Positions 7,477 through 16,069 of a stretch of DNA of 64,000 nucleotides are shown piece by piece (position 1 is the stretch's first letter; each line of letters starts with the position of its first letter). The stretch covers positions 84,109 through 148,108 of the forward strand of contig JAUNWY010000003.1 in the NCBI GenBank assembly GCA_030540085.1, read 5' to 3'. A program made the position numbers and the translations under genes. The stretch is from Eggerthella sp. (GTDB lineage: Bacteria > Actinomycetota > Coriobacteriia > Coriobacteriales > Eggerthellaceae). The notes under the pieces were generated by a model. It worked only from the letters and a program-made list of their open reading frames with translations, was not told the DNA's origin and ran no database searches.

Positions 7477-9453
7477 TTGCAAAAGCCCGAGGGCAAAACA
7501 CCAGAAACACGCCGCGTTGGCTGGCTTACGTTGCCAGCCCGGCTTTCTGCGCCCTTGAGCCGCGATGTTGTCGACGGTGCGGATGCCGATGTGCCGCCGT
7601 ACGACGACCAGTTGGCATATGGTGCGCAGCCGCAAAATATCGAGCAGCCGTCCAGCCAGGAAAACCTGTTGTTGGGGCGTTATCGTTTGGAAGGGGAGGC
7701 TGGCCACGGCGGCTTTGCCTCGGTGAAGGTTGCGTGGGACACGCGCATTCAGCGTCGAGTTGCCATCAAGTGCATGCCCCTTGAAGAGGCCGCTGAAATG
7801 TTCCCTGAGGGCGGAAGCATTCTTTTGGGGAAGGGCACCATTGACACTTCTGCGGTGCCCGGGTTGGAAGAGGCTCGTACCGCAGCGAAGCTTTCGGATT
7901 CTTCCATCGTTCAGGTGTACGACTTTGAAGTGCAAGATGGTATGGCGTATCTCATTTTGGAGTATGTCGACGGCATGACTCTTGCCGAAGTGTTGCACAC
8001 GTACCCCGACGAAGTGGATCCCGATATTGTTTCCGCCGTATTCAAGGCAGTGGCAAAGGCGCTTCAGGTTGCTCATGCCCATCAAGTGCTCCATCTCGAT
8101 ATCAAGCCCGAAAATGTGCTGATCGATAAACAGGGGCACGTTAAGGTGACCGATTTCGGCCTGGCGCGATTGGCTGGGGAGGCCGGTTATGGCGCCGCAG
8201 AGGGCGGCACGATCGGCTATATGCCGCCCGAGCAGATGGAGCAGCGCAATCTGAGCGAGCGTTGCGACGAATGGGCTCTTGCGAGCTTGGCTTATGAAAT
8301 GATTTCGGGTGCCAATCCGTTTTTAGCCAATAGCATTCCTGAAGCCGAAGATGCAATTTACGATGCTGAGTTGGTCATTCCCTCCCTGTGCATGGAGGGG
8401 CTTGACCCCGCAATAGACGATGTGATGTTCTGCGCTCTTTCGCCCGACCCCGATGAGCGTTATGCGTCGATAAAAGAGTTTGCCGATCAGATGCAGCCTT
8501 GTTTGGGCGGGCCGCGTAAAGGTGCCAACAAACTAAAGCGCCTGGTGGGGGACGAGCTTGAAGAAACCGCGGAAGAGGAATCCGAAGAGTTTGAGCCGGA
8601 GTTGCCCGAAGAGCCGCGCGAGCTTTGGCGTCCCACGCCACGGATGAAATCGGTGTTTGCTCGCGTATGGGCAGCGGCAAGCGCAGCGGTTATGGGCTTT
8701 TTGACGCTCAATTCCGTTGCGGCTCCTGATGCATGGAGCAATCCTATATCGTGGGGTATTCTGGCGGCGTTCGCTTTGCTTTCCGCCTTGTTGCCTTCCG
8801 TTGGTGCCCTGTTTGCCTGCGAAGCGCTGGGTGTTTCGCTGTGCGTGTTCGGCTCTCCGATTCTGGGCGTTGCCTTTATGGCTGCAGCGGCATGCTGGTG
8901 GTATTTCACTGCTCGTCATTCGCATGAAGCTGCAAACGTTGGATTGCTTCCGGCTCTTATCGGATCGTTCGGATTTGCGCCGCTTGTTCCCTTTGCGGCT
9001 GGTTATTTGCTGCGTCCTCGCGACGCGGCGGCAGCTGCGTTGTTTGCAGGCATTCTTGCCCTAGTGCTTTCAGGCTTGGGGTCGCATGCTCTTTCGGGCT
9101 GGGATGCGGTTTCCTATGCCCTGATTCCCCTTGCTGACAACGTCCAAGATTTGGTTGCCGCTTTGCTAGTGTTGCCTTCGACGTGGATTACCTTGGCGGC
9201 TTGGGTTGCCGCTGCCGCTGTTTCGTCGGCTTTGTGCGGTACAGGCAATCGTGTTTTCTGCACGTTGGGCATGATACTTGCTGGAGCGCTAGAAATAGGC
9301 GCCATTGTGGCTGGCTCGTTGGCCGATTCGGCTGGAACCACCTTGCTTGCCAACCCGCTTGCCTTAGTGCCAGTAATTGCCGCTTTGGTGGTTGCCGTGG
9401 TACTCACCTGCACCGCCGCGCCCTCGCGCGCCTTCGTTAGCGAAGAGGAGTAA
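7477..9453 (+). CDS. Membrane-associated Ser/Thr protein kinase (non-RD)
   Basis: 658-residue eukaryotic-type kinase. A proline-rich lead of about 65 residues is followed by the kinase domain: GHGGF loop near residue 76, VAIK lysine K98, catalytic loop HLDIKPEN at 206-213, DFG at 226-228, and GTIGYMPPEQ activation/P+1 segment. The usual HRD arginine is Leu, making it a non-RD kinase. Residues about 355-385 are very acidic. From about 395 to the end there are repeated hydrophobic segments, so it is anchored in the membrane by its C-terminus. Start TTG 7477 sits four bases after the larC stop, with AAGGAA inside the end of larC, suggesting translational coupling. The substrate is unknown. Confidence 0.9.
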   Translation: MQKPEGKTPETRRVGWLTLPARLSAPLSRDVVDGADADVPPYDDQLAYGAQPQNIEQPSSQENLLLGRYRLEGEAGHGGFASVKVAWDTRIQRRVAIKCMPLEEAAEMFPEGGSILLGKGTIDTSAVPGLEEARTAAKLSDSSIVQVYDFEVQDGMAYLILEYVDGMTLAEVLHTYPDEVDPDIVSAVFKAVAKALQVAHAHQVLHLDIKPENVLIDKQGHVKVTDFGLARLAGEAGYGAAEGGTIGYMPPEQMEQRNLSERCDEWALASLAYEMISGANPFLANSIPEAEDAIYDAELVIPSLCMEGLDPAIDDVMFCALSPDPDERYASIKEFADQMQPCLGGPRKGANKLKRLVGDELEETAEEESEEFEPELPEEPRELWRPTPRMKSVFARVWAAASAAVMGFLTLNSVAAPDAWSNPISWGILAAFALLSALLPSVGALFACEALGVSLCVFGSPILGVAFMAAAACWWYFTARHSHEAANVGLLPALIGSFGFAPLVPFAAGYLLRPRDAAAAALFAGILALVLSGLGSHALSGWDAVSYALIPLADNVQDLVAALLVLPSTWITLAAWVAAAAVSSALCGTGNRVFCTLGMILAGALEIGAIVAGSLADSAGTTLLANPLALVPVIAALVVAVVLTCTAAPSRAFVSEEE

Positions 9454-9650
9454 CGGGGGGGCGGCGATCTCGCTTTTTCCGATATGATGAGGGCGGCTAT
9501 CGCGCTTTATGCGGCATAAAGAGGGAAGTTGCCTAAAGAACATGCTGATGTTCAAGCTACTTAGATGATGGAGCTTGGAGCGTTCGCCGAAGAGCGGAGT
9601 GGGGCATTTTGCGAAACGGTTGCGCAAGCGAGTTCGAGCGGTATTTTACG

Positions 9651-10106
9651 TTACCAGCGGTCAATACGATCGCGAGAGTCCAATTCTTCGAGCGCGTTGA
9701 TGAGCTGCTGCTGGAGCTGCGCTTTCGTCAATCCCAAAACGTACGAGACGATTTCGCGATGCCGTTCTTCCGCCTCATGTTCCAGGGCTGCGTTGTAGAG
9801 AGACTCTTCCAGCTCGACCTCTCGGAGAAAGTTCGCCTCGGCATCAGGGATGGCTTTGAAGAAAAGTGCGACCTTGTGCTTGCAGACGACCATTCGGCCT
9901 TTCGCGTGCGGGCAATCGCAGGTGGAATTGCGTGGATGCTCAAGCGACAGCCTGACGTGATACGGCTGTTCGGCAGATCCCTGTACGGTTCCCTCGAACC
10001 AGTTATCTTCAACTTTTCTGCAGGTGAGAACCATATTTGCATGGTAGATGTCCAACCCGCGCCAGGCTGATTTCGCGCTGGCGAGTTTGATCACAGGGTG
10101 ATACAT
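9651..10106 (-). CDS. SWIM zinc-finger domain protein
   Basis: 151-residue protein with a single SWIM zinc-binding motif, CDCPHAKGRMVVCKH (CxC...CxH), in the middle. A charged helical C-terminus rich in Glu/Arg/Gln follows. SWIM domains bind nucleic acid or protein and often occur in helicases and transposases; here nothing else is attached. Start ATG at 10106 is chosen because GAAGGAG precedes it on the minus strand; the frame is open 12 codons further. It stands alone, transcribed opposite to the neighbouring kinase and AbiE genes. Function unknown. Confidence 0.8.
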   Translation of the reverse strand: MYHPVIKLASAKSAWRGLDIYHANMVLTCRKVEDNWFEGTVQGSAEQPYHVRLSLEHPRNSTCDCPHAKGRMVVCKHKVALFFKAIPDAEANFLREVELEESLYNAALEHEAEERHREIVSYVLGLTKAQLQQQLINALEELDSRDRIDRW

Positions 10107-10462
10107 AGGTAACTCCTTCGCAGGACGGAGCGCTTTCCTCATTCTATTTTAGAACCGCTTACGAGTGGTCTGAGGATGACCCGCCGTATCCTTTTAAGCA
10201 AAATGCAAGCTCGGCGATTCAGGTTTGAAAAAGGATCTTTGAAACTTCCTCAACTTTTGTTCCCGAAGCCGATGAAGCGCGATGCCATGCTGCACGTCGG
10301 TACGTGTTCCCTGGTGACGCGAAGAACTAGGCGCAATTGAGGCGATGAGATGCCAGATCTGGAGCCATTGAGTGGGAATAACGCTCGTTTAGTGCAATGC
10401 GCTGCCCAATATCCTGCGGTGCCGCTCATTGTTACGGGCATCGTTGTTTCGACTTCTAAATG
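10107..10462. other. Intergenic stretch, nothing recognised
   Basis: About 355 bases between the SWIM-protein gene and the AbiE promoter. No convincing reading frame with a ribosome binding site, RNA gene or repeat was seen. Base composition is slightly more A/T-rich than the surrounding genes. Confidence 0.5.
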
Positions 10463-10490
10463 TTGCATTTGTTGGGAAATAACCTACAAT
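10463..10490 (+). promoter_or_regulatory. Promoter and overlapping operator of the AbiE operon
   Basis: A -35 box TTGCAT (10463-10468) and -10 box TACAAT (10485-10490) are separated by 16 bases. The predicted start of transcription falls on or beside the ATG at 10497, so the mRNA would be leaderless. Inverted repeat TTGTTGG (10469-10475) and CCTACAA (10483-10489) covers the spacer and -10 box. This is where an autorepressing AbiEi antitoxin would be expected to bind. Confidence 0.6.
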
Positions 10491-10496
10491 TGGCGC

Positions 10497-11144
10497 ATGA
10501 AGAACAAAGATCACATATCATCAATCATTGAGCTTGCCGAATCTGAGGGCGTGTTCACCACCGCCCAAGCGGCTCGACTCGATATCCCTCGCGACGCGCT
10601 GCACGATGCCTGCGTGTCAGGACGCCTCGAGCGTATCGTCCACGGAGCCTACCGATTGATGGGCTCAGGGTCAAAAGAGACCGATGAGCTCTTCGCGCTC
10701 TGGAAGCTTACCTCTTCAAAGCTATTTGCGTATGAACGCTTTGCCCGCTGGGATGGGGTTTGTGTCGGGGGGTCGAGCGCCGCCTACCTCAATGACATGG
10801 GCGACTTTCATCTTTCCCCATACCGCTTCTTCTCGAGGGAGCGGATCAGCTCCCGTAACCCGTCCGCTCGTTTCGGTATACGCGACGTTGAACGGCGGGA
10901 TGTCTCTTTCGAGCGGGGCATTCCTGTTACTAGACCCGAGCGCACGGTTTTCGACCTTGTACTCGACAGGGAGGACCCTTCGCTTATTGCCGGCGCGCTG
11001 CGCGACGTTGCGAGTTCGGATAGCAAATTCGACTGTGCCAGGCTGCAAGAAATGCTCGTTGGGAAATATGGCGAGGCGAAAGGTGGCTCTATCTTCAAAT
11101 CGCTACTTGCTAACTCGGGAATCGTGGAAGGGGAAATGCATTGA
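10497..11144 (+). CDS. AbiEi-type antitoxin / transcriptional regulator
   Basis: 215-residue antitoxin of a type IV AbiE toxin-antitoxin (abortive infection) system. The N-terminal winged-helix part contains IIELAESEGVFTTAQAARL and ERIVHGAYRL, typical of the AbiEi N-terminal domain. The centre has RPERTVFDLVLD, a motif of the AbiEi C-terminal domain. By family analogy it represses its own operon and counteracts the toxin without direct binding. The start codon has no Shine-Dalgarno and lies at the predicted transcription start. The stop codon overlaps the toxin start by one base (TGATG). Confidence 0.88.
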   Translation: MKNKDHISSIIELAESEGVFTTAQAARLDIPRDALHDACVSGRLERIVHGAYRLMGSGSKETDELFALWKLTSSKLFAYERFARWDGVCVGGSSAAYLNDMGDFHLSPYRFFSRERISSRNPSARFGIRDVERRDVSFERGIPVTRPERTVFDLVLDREDPSLIAGALRDVASSDSKFDCARLQEMLVGKYGEAKGGSIFKSLLANSGIVEGEMH

Positions 11145-12043
11145 TGCATAAGACTCCTGCGGCATTTGAGATGGCGGTTAAGCATGCCGCCAAGGAATCG
11201 TCACAAGACACGAACCGTGCTATTGCGGGCTTTTGGCGACACAGGCTACTGTGCCGTGTGTTTGCGAACGCAAACCACTCTTTCGTGCTGAAGGGAGGGC
11301 ATGCGATGCTTGCCCGCACGGTCGATGCACGTGCAACTCGCGATATAGATCTGCTCTCGAAGAGAGATTCGCTTGACGCAGCAGTCGAAGAGCTGAAACG
11401 ACTTGCGGCAGCGGACCTCGGCGACTTCACCACCTTCGAGTTTTCGCGTGCGACACCTATCAAAGCAGAGGACGAGTATCGCAGCGGGCTCGATGTGCGC
11501 TTCAAGTGTCTCGTGGGCGCCAAATACGTTCAGGACGTTTCCATCGACCTGGTCATCGACGAGGTCGCATTGGAGGACATCGACATCATAGAGCCTGCTG
11601 ACAGGCTTGAGGTGAGAGGCGTAGAAGTCTGCGACTATGCTGTCTATCCAGTTGAATGCGTGCTGGCAGACAAACTTTGCGGAATTATCGAGACTCATGA
11701 CGGCAGGGCATCCTCCCGCGTGAAGGACCTCGTGGACATTGTTGTCATCGCCATATCCATGGCAGTCGATGGGACGAAGCTGCAGAAGAGGATTGCCACA
11801 GAACTTGGAGCGCGCAAGCTCTCGATGCCGGATGCTTTTGGCATTCCCGCCATATGGAGAACGTCATATTCCTCTTCTTATCTAAAGATGGCGAGGCAGG
11901 CGCACCTTCCGTCTGAAGCCGCATCCCTGGAGGGTGCTGTGGTATTGGCGAAGAAGCTGCTCGATCCCGCGGTCGGATCGCTTTCTGATGGCATGCTGTG
12001 GGTTCCCGAATCAGGGCAGTGGGCAAAAGAGACGAGCTGGTGA
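11144..12043 (+). CDS. AbiEii/AbiGii-family nucleotidyltransferase toxin
   Basis: Toxin partner of the AbiE system, 299 residues. Nucleotidyltransferase motif FVLKGGHAML (G51, G52) is followed by ATRDIDLL (D67, D69), the catalytic acidic pair. A conserved YPVECVLADKLCGI segment and a helical C-terminus follow. Known AbiEii enzymes transfer nucleotides, which inhibits growth upon phage infection. ATG 11144 overlaps the antitoxin TGA and is preceded by GAAGGGGA. The pair lies between genes on the opposite strand with no other mobile genes beside it. Confidence 0.9.
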   Translation: MHKTPAAFEMAVKHAAKESSQDTNRAIAGFWRHRLLCRVFANANHSFVLKGGHAMLARTVDARATRDIDLLSKRDSLDAAVEELKRLAAADLGDFTTFEFSRATPIKAEDEYRSGLDVRFKCLVGAKYVQDVSIDLVIDEVALEDIDIIEPADRLEVRGVEVCDYAVYPVECVLADKLCGIIETHDGRASSRVKDLVDIVVIAISMAVDGTKLQKRIATELGARKLSMPDAFGIPAIWRTSYSSSYLKMARQAHLPSEAASLEGAVVLAKKLLDPAVGSLSDGMLWVPESGQWAKETSW

Positions 12044-12138
12044 GACTGTCATGTTTGAGCAGCTTGAAGATAACGGATCGGGGCATCAACGAAAAGTGTC
12101 TGAATGGCCACGGTGGCAAGGCGTCGCACCTCGTTATG

Positions 12139-13077
12139 CTACCGCTCTACCTGCTCCCCTGAAAAATTCAGCCCCTGCGTAAGCTCGTGGGCTTGCTCCA
12201 TGGTGAAGTTGCCGGAAACAATTTGGGGAATGTACTCGGTTGCTTGCTCAAGTGCCTGGTTGAACAGGTCCTGGAAGCTGGCGGTGCTCACTGTTTTCGT
12301 GAAGGGATTGATCCACGCAGCGCGCTGATGGTTGTCGAATTCGCTGGCGGTTAGCTCAACGGCGCGGTGGCTCATGGCTTGCACGAACGAATGCTTGCGG
12401 AACTTGCGCTCGATGTTGCCCAGCGCGGTGCGCTTGATGCCGCGCGGCGAATGGAACACATGCTGGATGCGGCGGAATCCCAAAACGCTTTTCGTGAACA
12501 GATCGGGGCTTACCTCTTTGCCGTAGGCGTCGTGTACCGCCATGCTAACCAGGTAGGAAATGATGGCAAGCGTTTGCCTATCGGCTTTCAGGATTTCCTT
12601 GTGCGGGTTAAACGAGGCAACAGTTTTGCCCTCATAGGTCCAGAGCACCATTTCGTCCAAATCGCTTTCGATGATGGCGTGCACTTCCGACCCATCCTTG
12701 TCGCTCAACCCATCGATGCCAGCATCGCACAGGGCATACTGCTGCGCGTACACCAGAGGATGCTCGGCTCGGTCGAGCAGGTAATGGCAAAGAAAGCCCG
12801 CGATATAGGCCTTCGCCAAAGGGTGGGCGGCTTCTGGCAGGTAGACTAGGCTCTGAGCGAGCGAAAACAGCAACGCGCTGGGATCGGCGTGATGCATCAG
12901 GTTTCCCAGCTTGTGGTATTTGGCGGTAGTGGGGTTTGCTACACAGTAAAACAGCGGGTCGGGCCCCTGGTTTCCCAGCAAAAAGGCATTGCGTTCGCGT
13001 TCATTGGAAACAACGCCAGCGGCCGCTTTAGCAAGAGCTTTGCGACCGAATTGATCGTGAGTGATAATCGCTGGCAT
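12139..13077 (-). CDS. Zinc-dependent phospholipase C-like protein
   Basis: 312-residue member of the zinc-dependent phospholipase C family. Expected metal-binding residues occur in ITHDQFG at the start, HKLGNLMHH, CHYLLDRAEHP and HAIIESDLDE. No signal peptide is visible, so an intracellular or peripheral location is likely, unlike secreted clostridial toxins of this fold. Start ATG at 13077 is preceded on the minus strand by GAAGGGG. Divergent from the MFS gene at 13198, with which it shares an intergenic region. True substrate unknown. Confidence 0.82.
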   Translation of the reverse strand: MPAIITHDQFGRKALAKAAAGVVSNERERNAFLLGNQGPDPLFYCVANPTTAKYHKLGNLMHHADPSALLFSLAQSLVYLPEAAHPLAKAYIAGFLCHYLLDRAEHPLVYAQQYALCDAGIDGLSDKDGSEVHAIIESDLDEMVLWTYEGKTVASFNPHKEILKADRQTLAIISYLVSMAVHDAYGKEVSPDLFTKSVLGFRRIQHVFHSPRGIKRTALGNIERKFRKHSFVQAMSHRAVELTASEFDNHQRAAWINPFTKTVSTASFQDLFNQALEQATEYIPQIVSGNFTMEQAHELTQGLNFSGEQVER

Positions 13078-13099
13078 ATATACCCCTTCGTTTCTTTAC

Positions 13100-13137
13100 G
13101 GATATTTTAGATATCCCGTATACATGCACCGTATACT
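13100..13137. promoter_or_regulatory. Divergent promoter region with inverted and direct repeats
   Basis: Between two divergent genes. GGATAT and ATATCC (13100-13105 and 13111-13116) form a perfect inverted repeat. CCGTATAC is repeated directly at 13116-13123 and 13129-13136, and the second copy contains a -10-like TATACT (13132-13137) for the rightward gene. This is a candidate operator for coordinated control. Confidence 0.45.
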
Positions 13138-13197
13138 GGTGTGCGTTTTATGATGCGTCCAAACGGGCGTGCGTTCAAGGACGAAAGGGTAACGATT

Positions 13198-14430
13198 ATG
13201 GCGTTTGGGCTCACTAAAAAAGAGCTGAGTTGGGTTCTTTACGATGTGGGCAATTCGGCCTTCGTCATGCTTTCCACTGCGCTGATTCCCGTTTATTTCG
13301 CCTCCATCGCCGACCCTGGTTCTTCGGTGGTGGTTGCTTGGGGCTATGCCGAAACGGTTGCCTCGTTGGTTCTTGCCCTACTCATGCCTGTGTTGGGCAG
13401 CCTTGCCGACCTGGCAGGCAACAAGAAGAAGTTTTTGGTTGGCTTTGCGGGTACCGGCGCGGTTGCCTGTGCTGCATTGGGCATTCCCGAACATGCGCTT
13501 GCTTTTTTGGTCGTATATGTAATTGCCGCCATTATGCTGAACGGCTCAATGGTGTTCTACGACGCTTTCCTGGTGGACGCCACCACTGAAGAGCGCTACG
13601 ACAAGGTTTCTTCTCACGGTTACGCCTGGGGCTACATCGGCTCGTGCATCCCGTTCATAGCGTGCTTGGCAGTGGTTCTGGGGGGATCGAACTTTGGCAT
13701 CGATGCGAAGCTTGGCATGAAAATCGCGTTTATCATCACCGCCGCATGGTGGGTGGTCTTTACGGTGCCCGTTGCCAAGAACGTCAAGCAGTTGCACGGC
13801 AAAAAGCGCTCCGACCATGTGCTGCGCACCACTATTTCCGGCTTGAAGGGAACGGTGAAGAGCATCGTGAAGGACAAGCGCCTGTTGTTCTTCATGCTGG
13901 CGTTTTTCTTCTACATCGACGGCGTGCATACGGTAATCAAGATGTCCACCAGTTACGGCACCGACCTGGGCATCGACTCGACGCAGCTGGTGTTGGCGCT
14001 GTTGGTAACCCAGTTTGTGGCGTTTCCTTCTGCAATCGCTTATGGCAATCTGGCGAAACGCTTTGGAACCAAGCGCATGCTGAAGGTGGGCGTACTTGCG
14101 TACTTCTTTATTGTGCTGTTCGCGGCGTTTTTCTTGAAGAGCGCGGTGGAATTCTGGATCCTGGCAATTTGTGTTGGCCTGTTCCAGGGTGGTATCCAGG
14201 CGCTTTCGCGTTCAGAGTATGGCAAGCTCATTCCGAAGGAGCGCGCCAACGAGTACTACGGGTTCTTCGACATCTTCGGCAAGTATGCTGCCGTTATGGG
14301 CACTTTCCTGGTAAGCGCCTTTACCCAACTTACAGGAAGCTCTTCGCTGGGCGTGCTTTCCATCGCCCTGCTGTTCATTGTTGGATTCCTGTTCCTGCGC
14401 GCTATGCCGCCCATGCTGGGGGATAGCTAG
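13198..14430 (+). CDS. MFS transporter, UMF1 (Atg22-like) family
   Basis: 410-residue major facilitator of the UMF1/Atg22 type with about twelve hydrophobic segments. Signatures are WVLYDVGNSAF near the N-terminus, FYDAFLVDATTEERYDKVSS followed by HGYAWGYIG in the middle, and FQGGIQALSRSEYGKLIP in the second half. Yeast Atg22 exports amino acids from the vacuole; bacterial substrates are unknown. ATG 13198 is chosen with GAAAGGG upstream. It converges with a tiny membrane-protein gene at 14459-14638. Confidence 0.9.
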   Translation: MAFGLTKKELSWVLYDVGNSAFVMLSTALIPVYFASIADPGSSVVVAWGYAETVASLVLALLMPVLGSLADLAGNKKKFLVGFAGTGAVACAALGIPEHALAFLVVYVIAAIMLNGSMVFYDAFLVDATTEERYDKVSSHGYAWGYIGSCIPFIACLAVVLGGSNFGIDAKLGMKIAFIITAAWWVVFTVPVAKNVKQLHGKKRSDHVLRTTISGLKGTVKSIVKDKRLLFFMLAFFFYIDGVHTVIKMSTSYGTDLGIDSTQLVLALLVTQFVAFPSAIAYGNLAKRFGTKRMLKVGVLAYFFIVLFAAFFLKSAVEFWILAICVGLFQGGIQALSRSEYGKLIPKERANEYYGFFDIFGKYAAVMGTFLVSAFTQLTGSSSLGVLSIALLFIVGFLFLRAMPPMLGDS

Positions 14431-14458
14431 AAAATCTTTCGGCGTCGGACCGGGGGCG

Positions 14459-14638
14459 CTATTCCTCGTCGAAAAACTCCGTATCGGTATCTTTCTCGCC
14501 GCGATCTTTGAAGGTTTTGCGCGTGCGGTATTCCAAAATAGCCGCAATGATGGTGGTAAGAACCAGGCATGCCACAATAAGGCAGCCGATGCCTTCGATG
14601 GTTTCAAACAGGAAATGATAGAGCTCGGCGAAGTCCAT
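14459..14638 (-). CDS. Small membrane protein, 59 residues
   Basis: A short gene on the minus strand between the MFS transporter and serS. Translation starts MDFAELYHFLFE, has one hydrophobic helix at about residues 16-35 (GIGCLIVACLVLTTIIAAIL), then a basic stretch EYRTRKTF and an acidic end DTEFFDEE. SD AGAGGA lies five bases before the ATG at 14638. Clear amphipathic layout and good start signals make it likely real. It resembles small single-pass proteins of unknown role; no family was recognised. Confidence 0.68.
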   Translation of the reverse strand: MDFAELYHFLFETIEGIGCLIVACLVLTTIIAAILEYRTRKTFKDRGEKDTDTEFFDEE

Positions 14639-14769
14639 GGGTTCCTCTCACGGATTTGTTCATTGCGCGAACGGGTAAGCCGCCTGCGCGTGCTAGGTGA
14701 ATAAGAGTATACTAGCGCTACTGTTTTCAAACGGAAACATACCGTATAAAGCACGTCGAAAGGGCAGTC

Positions 14770-16053
14770 ATGCTAGACATTCGGTTCGTCCGCGAACATC
14801 TTGATGAAGTCGCTACTGCGATGCAGAATCGCAATCATACGTGGGATTCTGCGCGCTTCCAGGAATTGGACGAGTCACGTCGTGCTTCAATTGCTAAGGA
14901 AGAAGAGCTTCAGGCAAAGCGCAATGCTATCTCCAAGTCCATCGGCAAGTTGATGGGCGAAGGCAAGAAGGAAGAAGCCGAGGCTGCTAAGGCTGAGGTT
15001 TCCGAGCTCAAGAACCAGATCGCTCAGTTCAGCGCTGAGCGTGCTGCAGCTGACGAAGGCCTGCGCGATATGCTCATGTCCACGCCGAACATGCCGGCAG
15101 ATTCCACTCCGGTTGGCAAAGACGAAAACGACAACCCCGAGGTTCGTCGCTGGGGCACCCCGCGTAACTTCGAGGCTGAAGGCTTCGAAATGAAGCCTCA
15201 TTGGGACTTGGGCGCAGAGCTTGGCATCATCGACGCCGAGCGTGCCGTAAAGCTCGCAGGTAGCCGCTTTGTGCTGCTGGGCGGCTTGGGTGCTCGTCTT
15301 GAGCGCGCGCTCATCAACTTCATGGCCGACACGCACACCTCCCGTGGTTACAAGGAATGGTGGTGCCCGGCTATGGCCAATGCCACCACGCTTACTGGCA
15401 CCGGCCAGCTTCCTAAGTTCGAAGACGACCTGTTCAAAACCCGCGAAGGCATGTACCTCATTCCCACGGCAGAGGTACAGCTTACCAATATCCATTCCGG
15501 CGAAGTGCTCGAGGCAAGCGAACTGCCTCTTAAGTACTGCGCCTTCACGCCTTGCTTCCGTGAAGAGGCTGGTTCCGCTGGACGCGACACCCGCGGCCTT
15601 ATTCGCGTGCACCAGTTCGACAAGGTGGAAATGGTCAAGTACGCAAAGCCCGAAGAAAGCTACGACGATCTGGAGTCCATGGTTGCTGATGCCGAGAACA
15701 TTCTGCAGCTTTTGGGCCTGCCTTATCGCGTAATCAGCCTTTGCACCGGCGACATCGGATTCTCCGCCGCCAAGACCTACGATCTGGAAGTTTGGTTGCC
15801 TTCCTACAACGCCTACAAGGAAATTTCCTCCTGCTCCAACTGCGAGGATTTCCAGGCACGTCGTGCCAACATCAAGTATCGCGACCCCGAAAACTTCAAG
15901 GGTTCGCGCCTTGTTCACACGCTCAATGGCTCTGGTTTGGCGGTTGGCCGCACCATGGCTGCCGTTATCGAGAACTATCAGCAGGCAGATGGCTCCATCA
16001 AGGTGCCTGATGTTCTGGTTCCCTACATGGGCGGTATTGAGGTTATCCGCTAA
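14770..16053 (+). CDS. serS: Seryl-tRNA synthetase
   Basis: Class II aminoacyl-tRNA synthetase that charges tRNA-Ser (and tRNA-Sec if present), 427 residues, normal length. The N-terminal coiled-coil arm (about 25-105) binds the long variable arm of tRNA. The catalytic core shows [13 protein letters not shown], the motif 2 region [17 protein letters not shown] with [10 protein letters not shown], and motif 3 in [23 protein letters not shown] 14770 follows AAAGGGC. No T-box leader is present: only about 130 bases separate it from the preceding gene and no specifier or antiterminator sequences are visible. Confidence 0.98.
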   Translation: MLDIRFVREHLDEVATAMQNRNHTWDSARFQELDESRRASIAKEEELQAKRNAISKSIGKLMGEGKKEEAEAAKAEVSELKNQIAQFSAERAAADEGLRDMLMSTPNMPADSTPVGKDENDNPEVRRWGTPRNFEAEGFEMKPHWDLGAELGIIDAERAVKLAGSRFVLLGGLGARLERALINFMADTHTSRGYKEWWCPAMANATTLTGTGQLPKFEDDLFKTREGMYLIPTAEVQLTNIHSGEVLEASELPLKYCAFTPCFREEAGSAGRDTRGLIRVHQFDKVEMVKYAKPEESYDDLESMVADAENILQLLGLPYRVISLCTGDIGFSAAKTYDLEVWLPSYNAYKEISSCSNCEDFQARRANIKYRDPENFKGSRLVHTLNGSGLAVGRTMAAVIENYQQADGSIKVPDVLVPYMGGIEVIR

Positions 16054-16069
16054 AGGATAGCCTGAAGGC

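Noticed and set aside
14639..14769. T-box leader before serS
   Set aside because: Too short, and no T-box consensus or antiterminator found.
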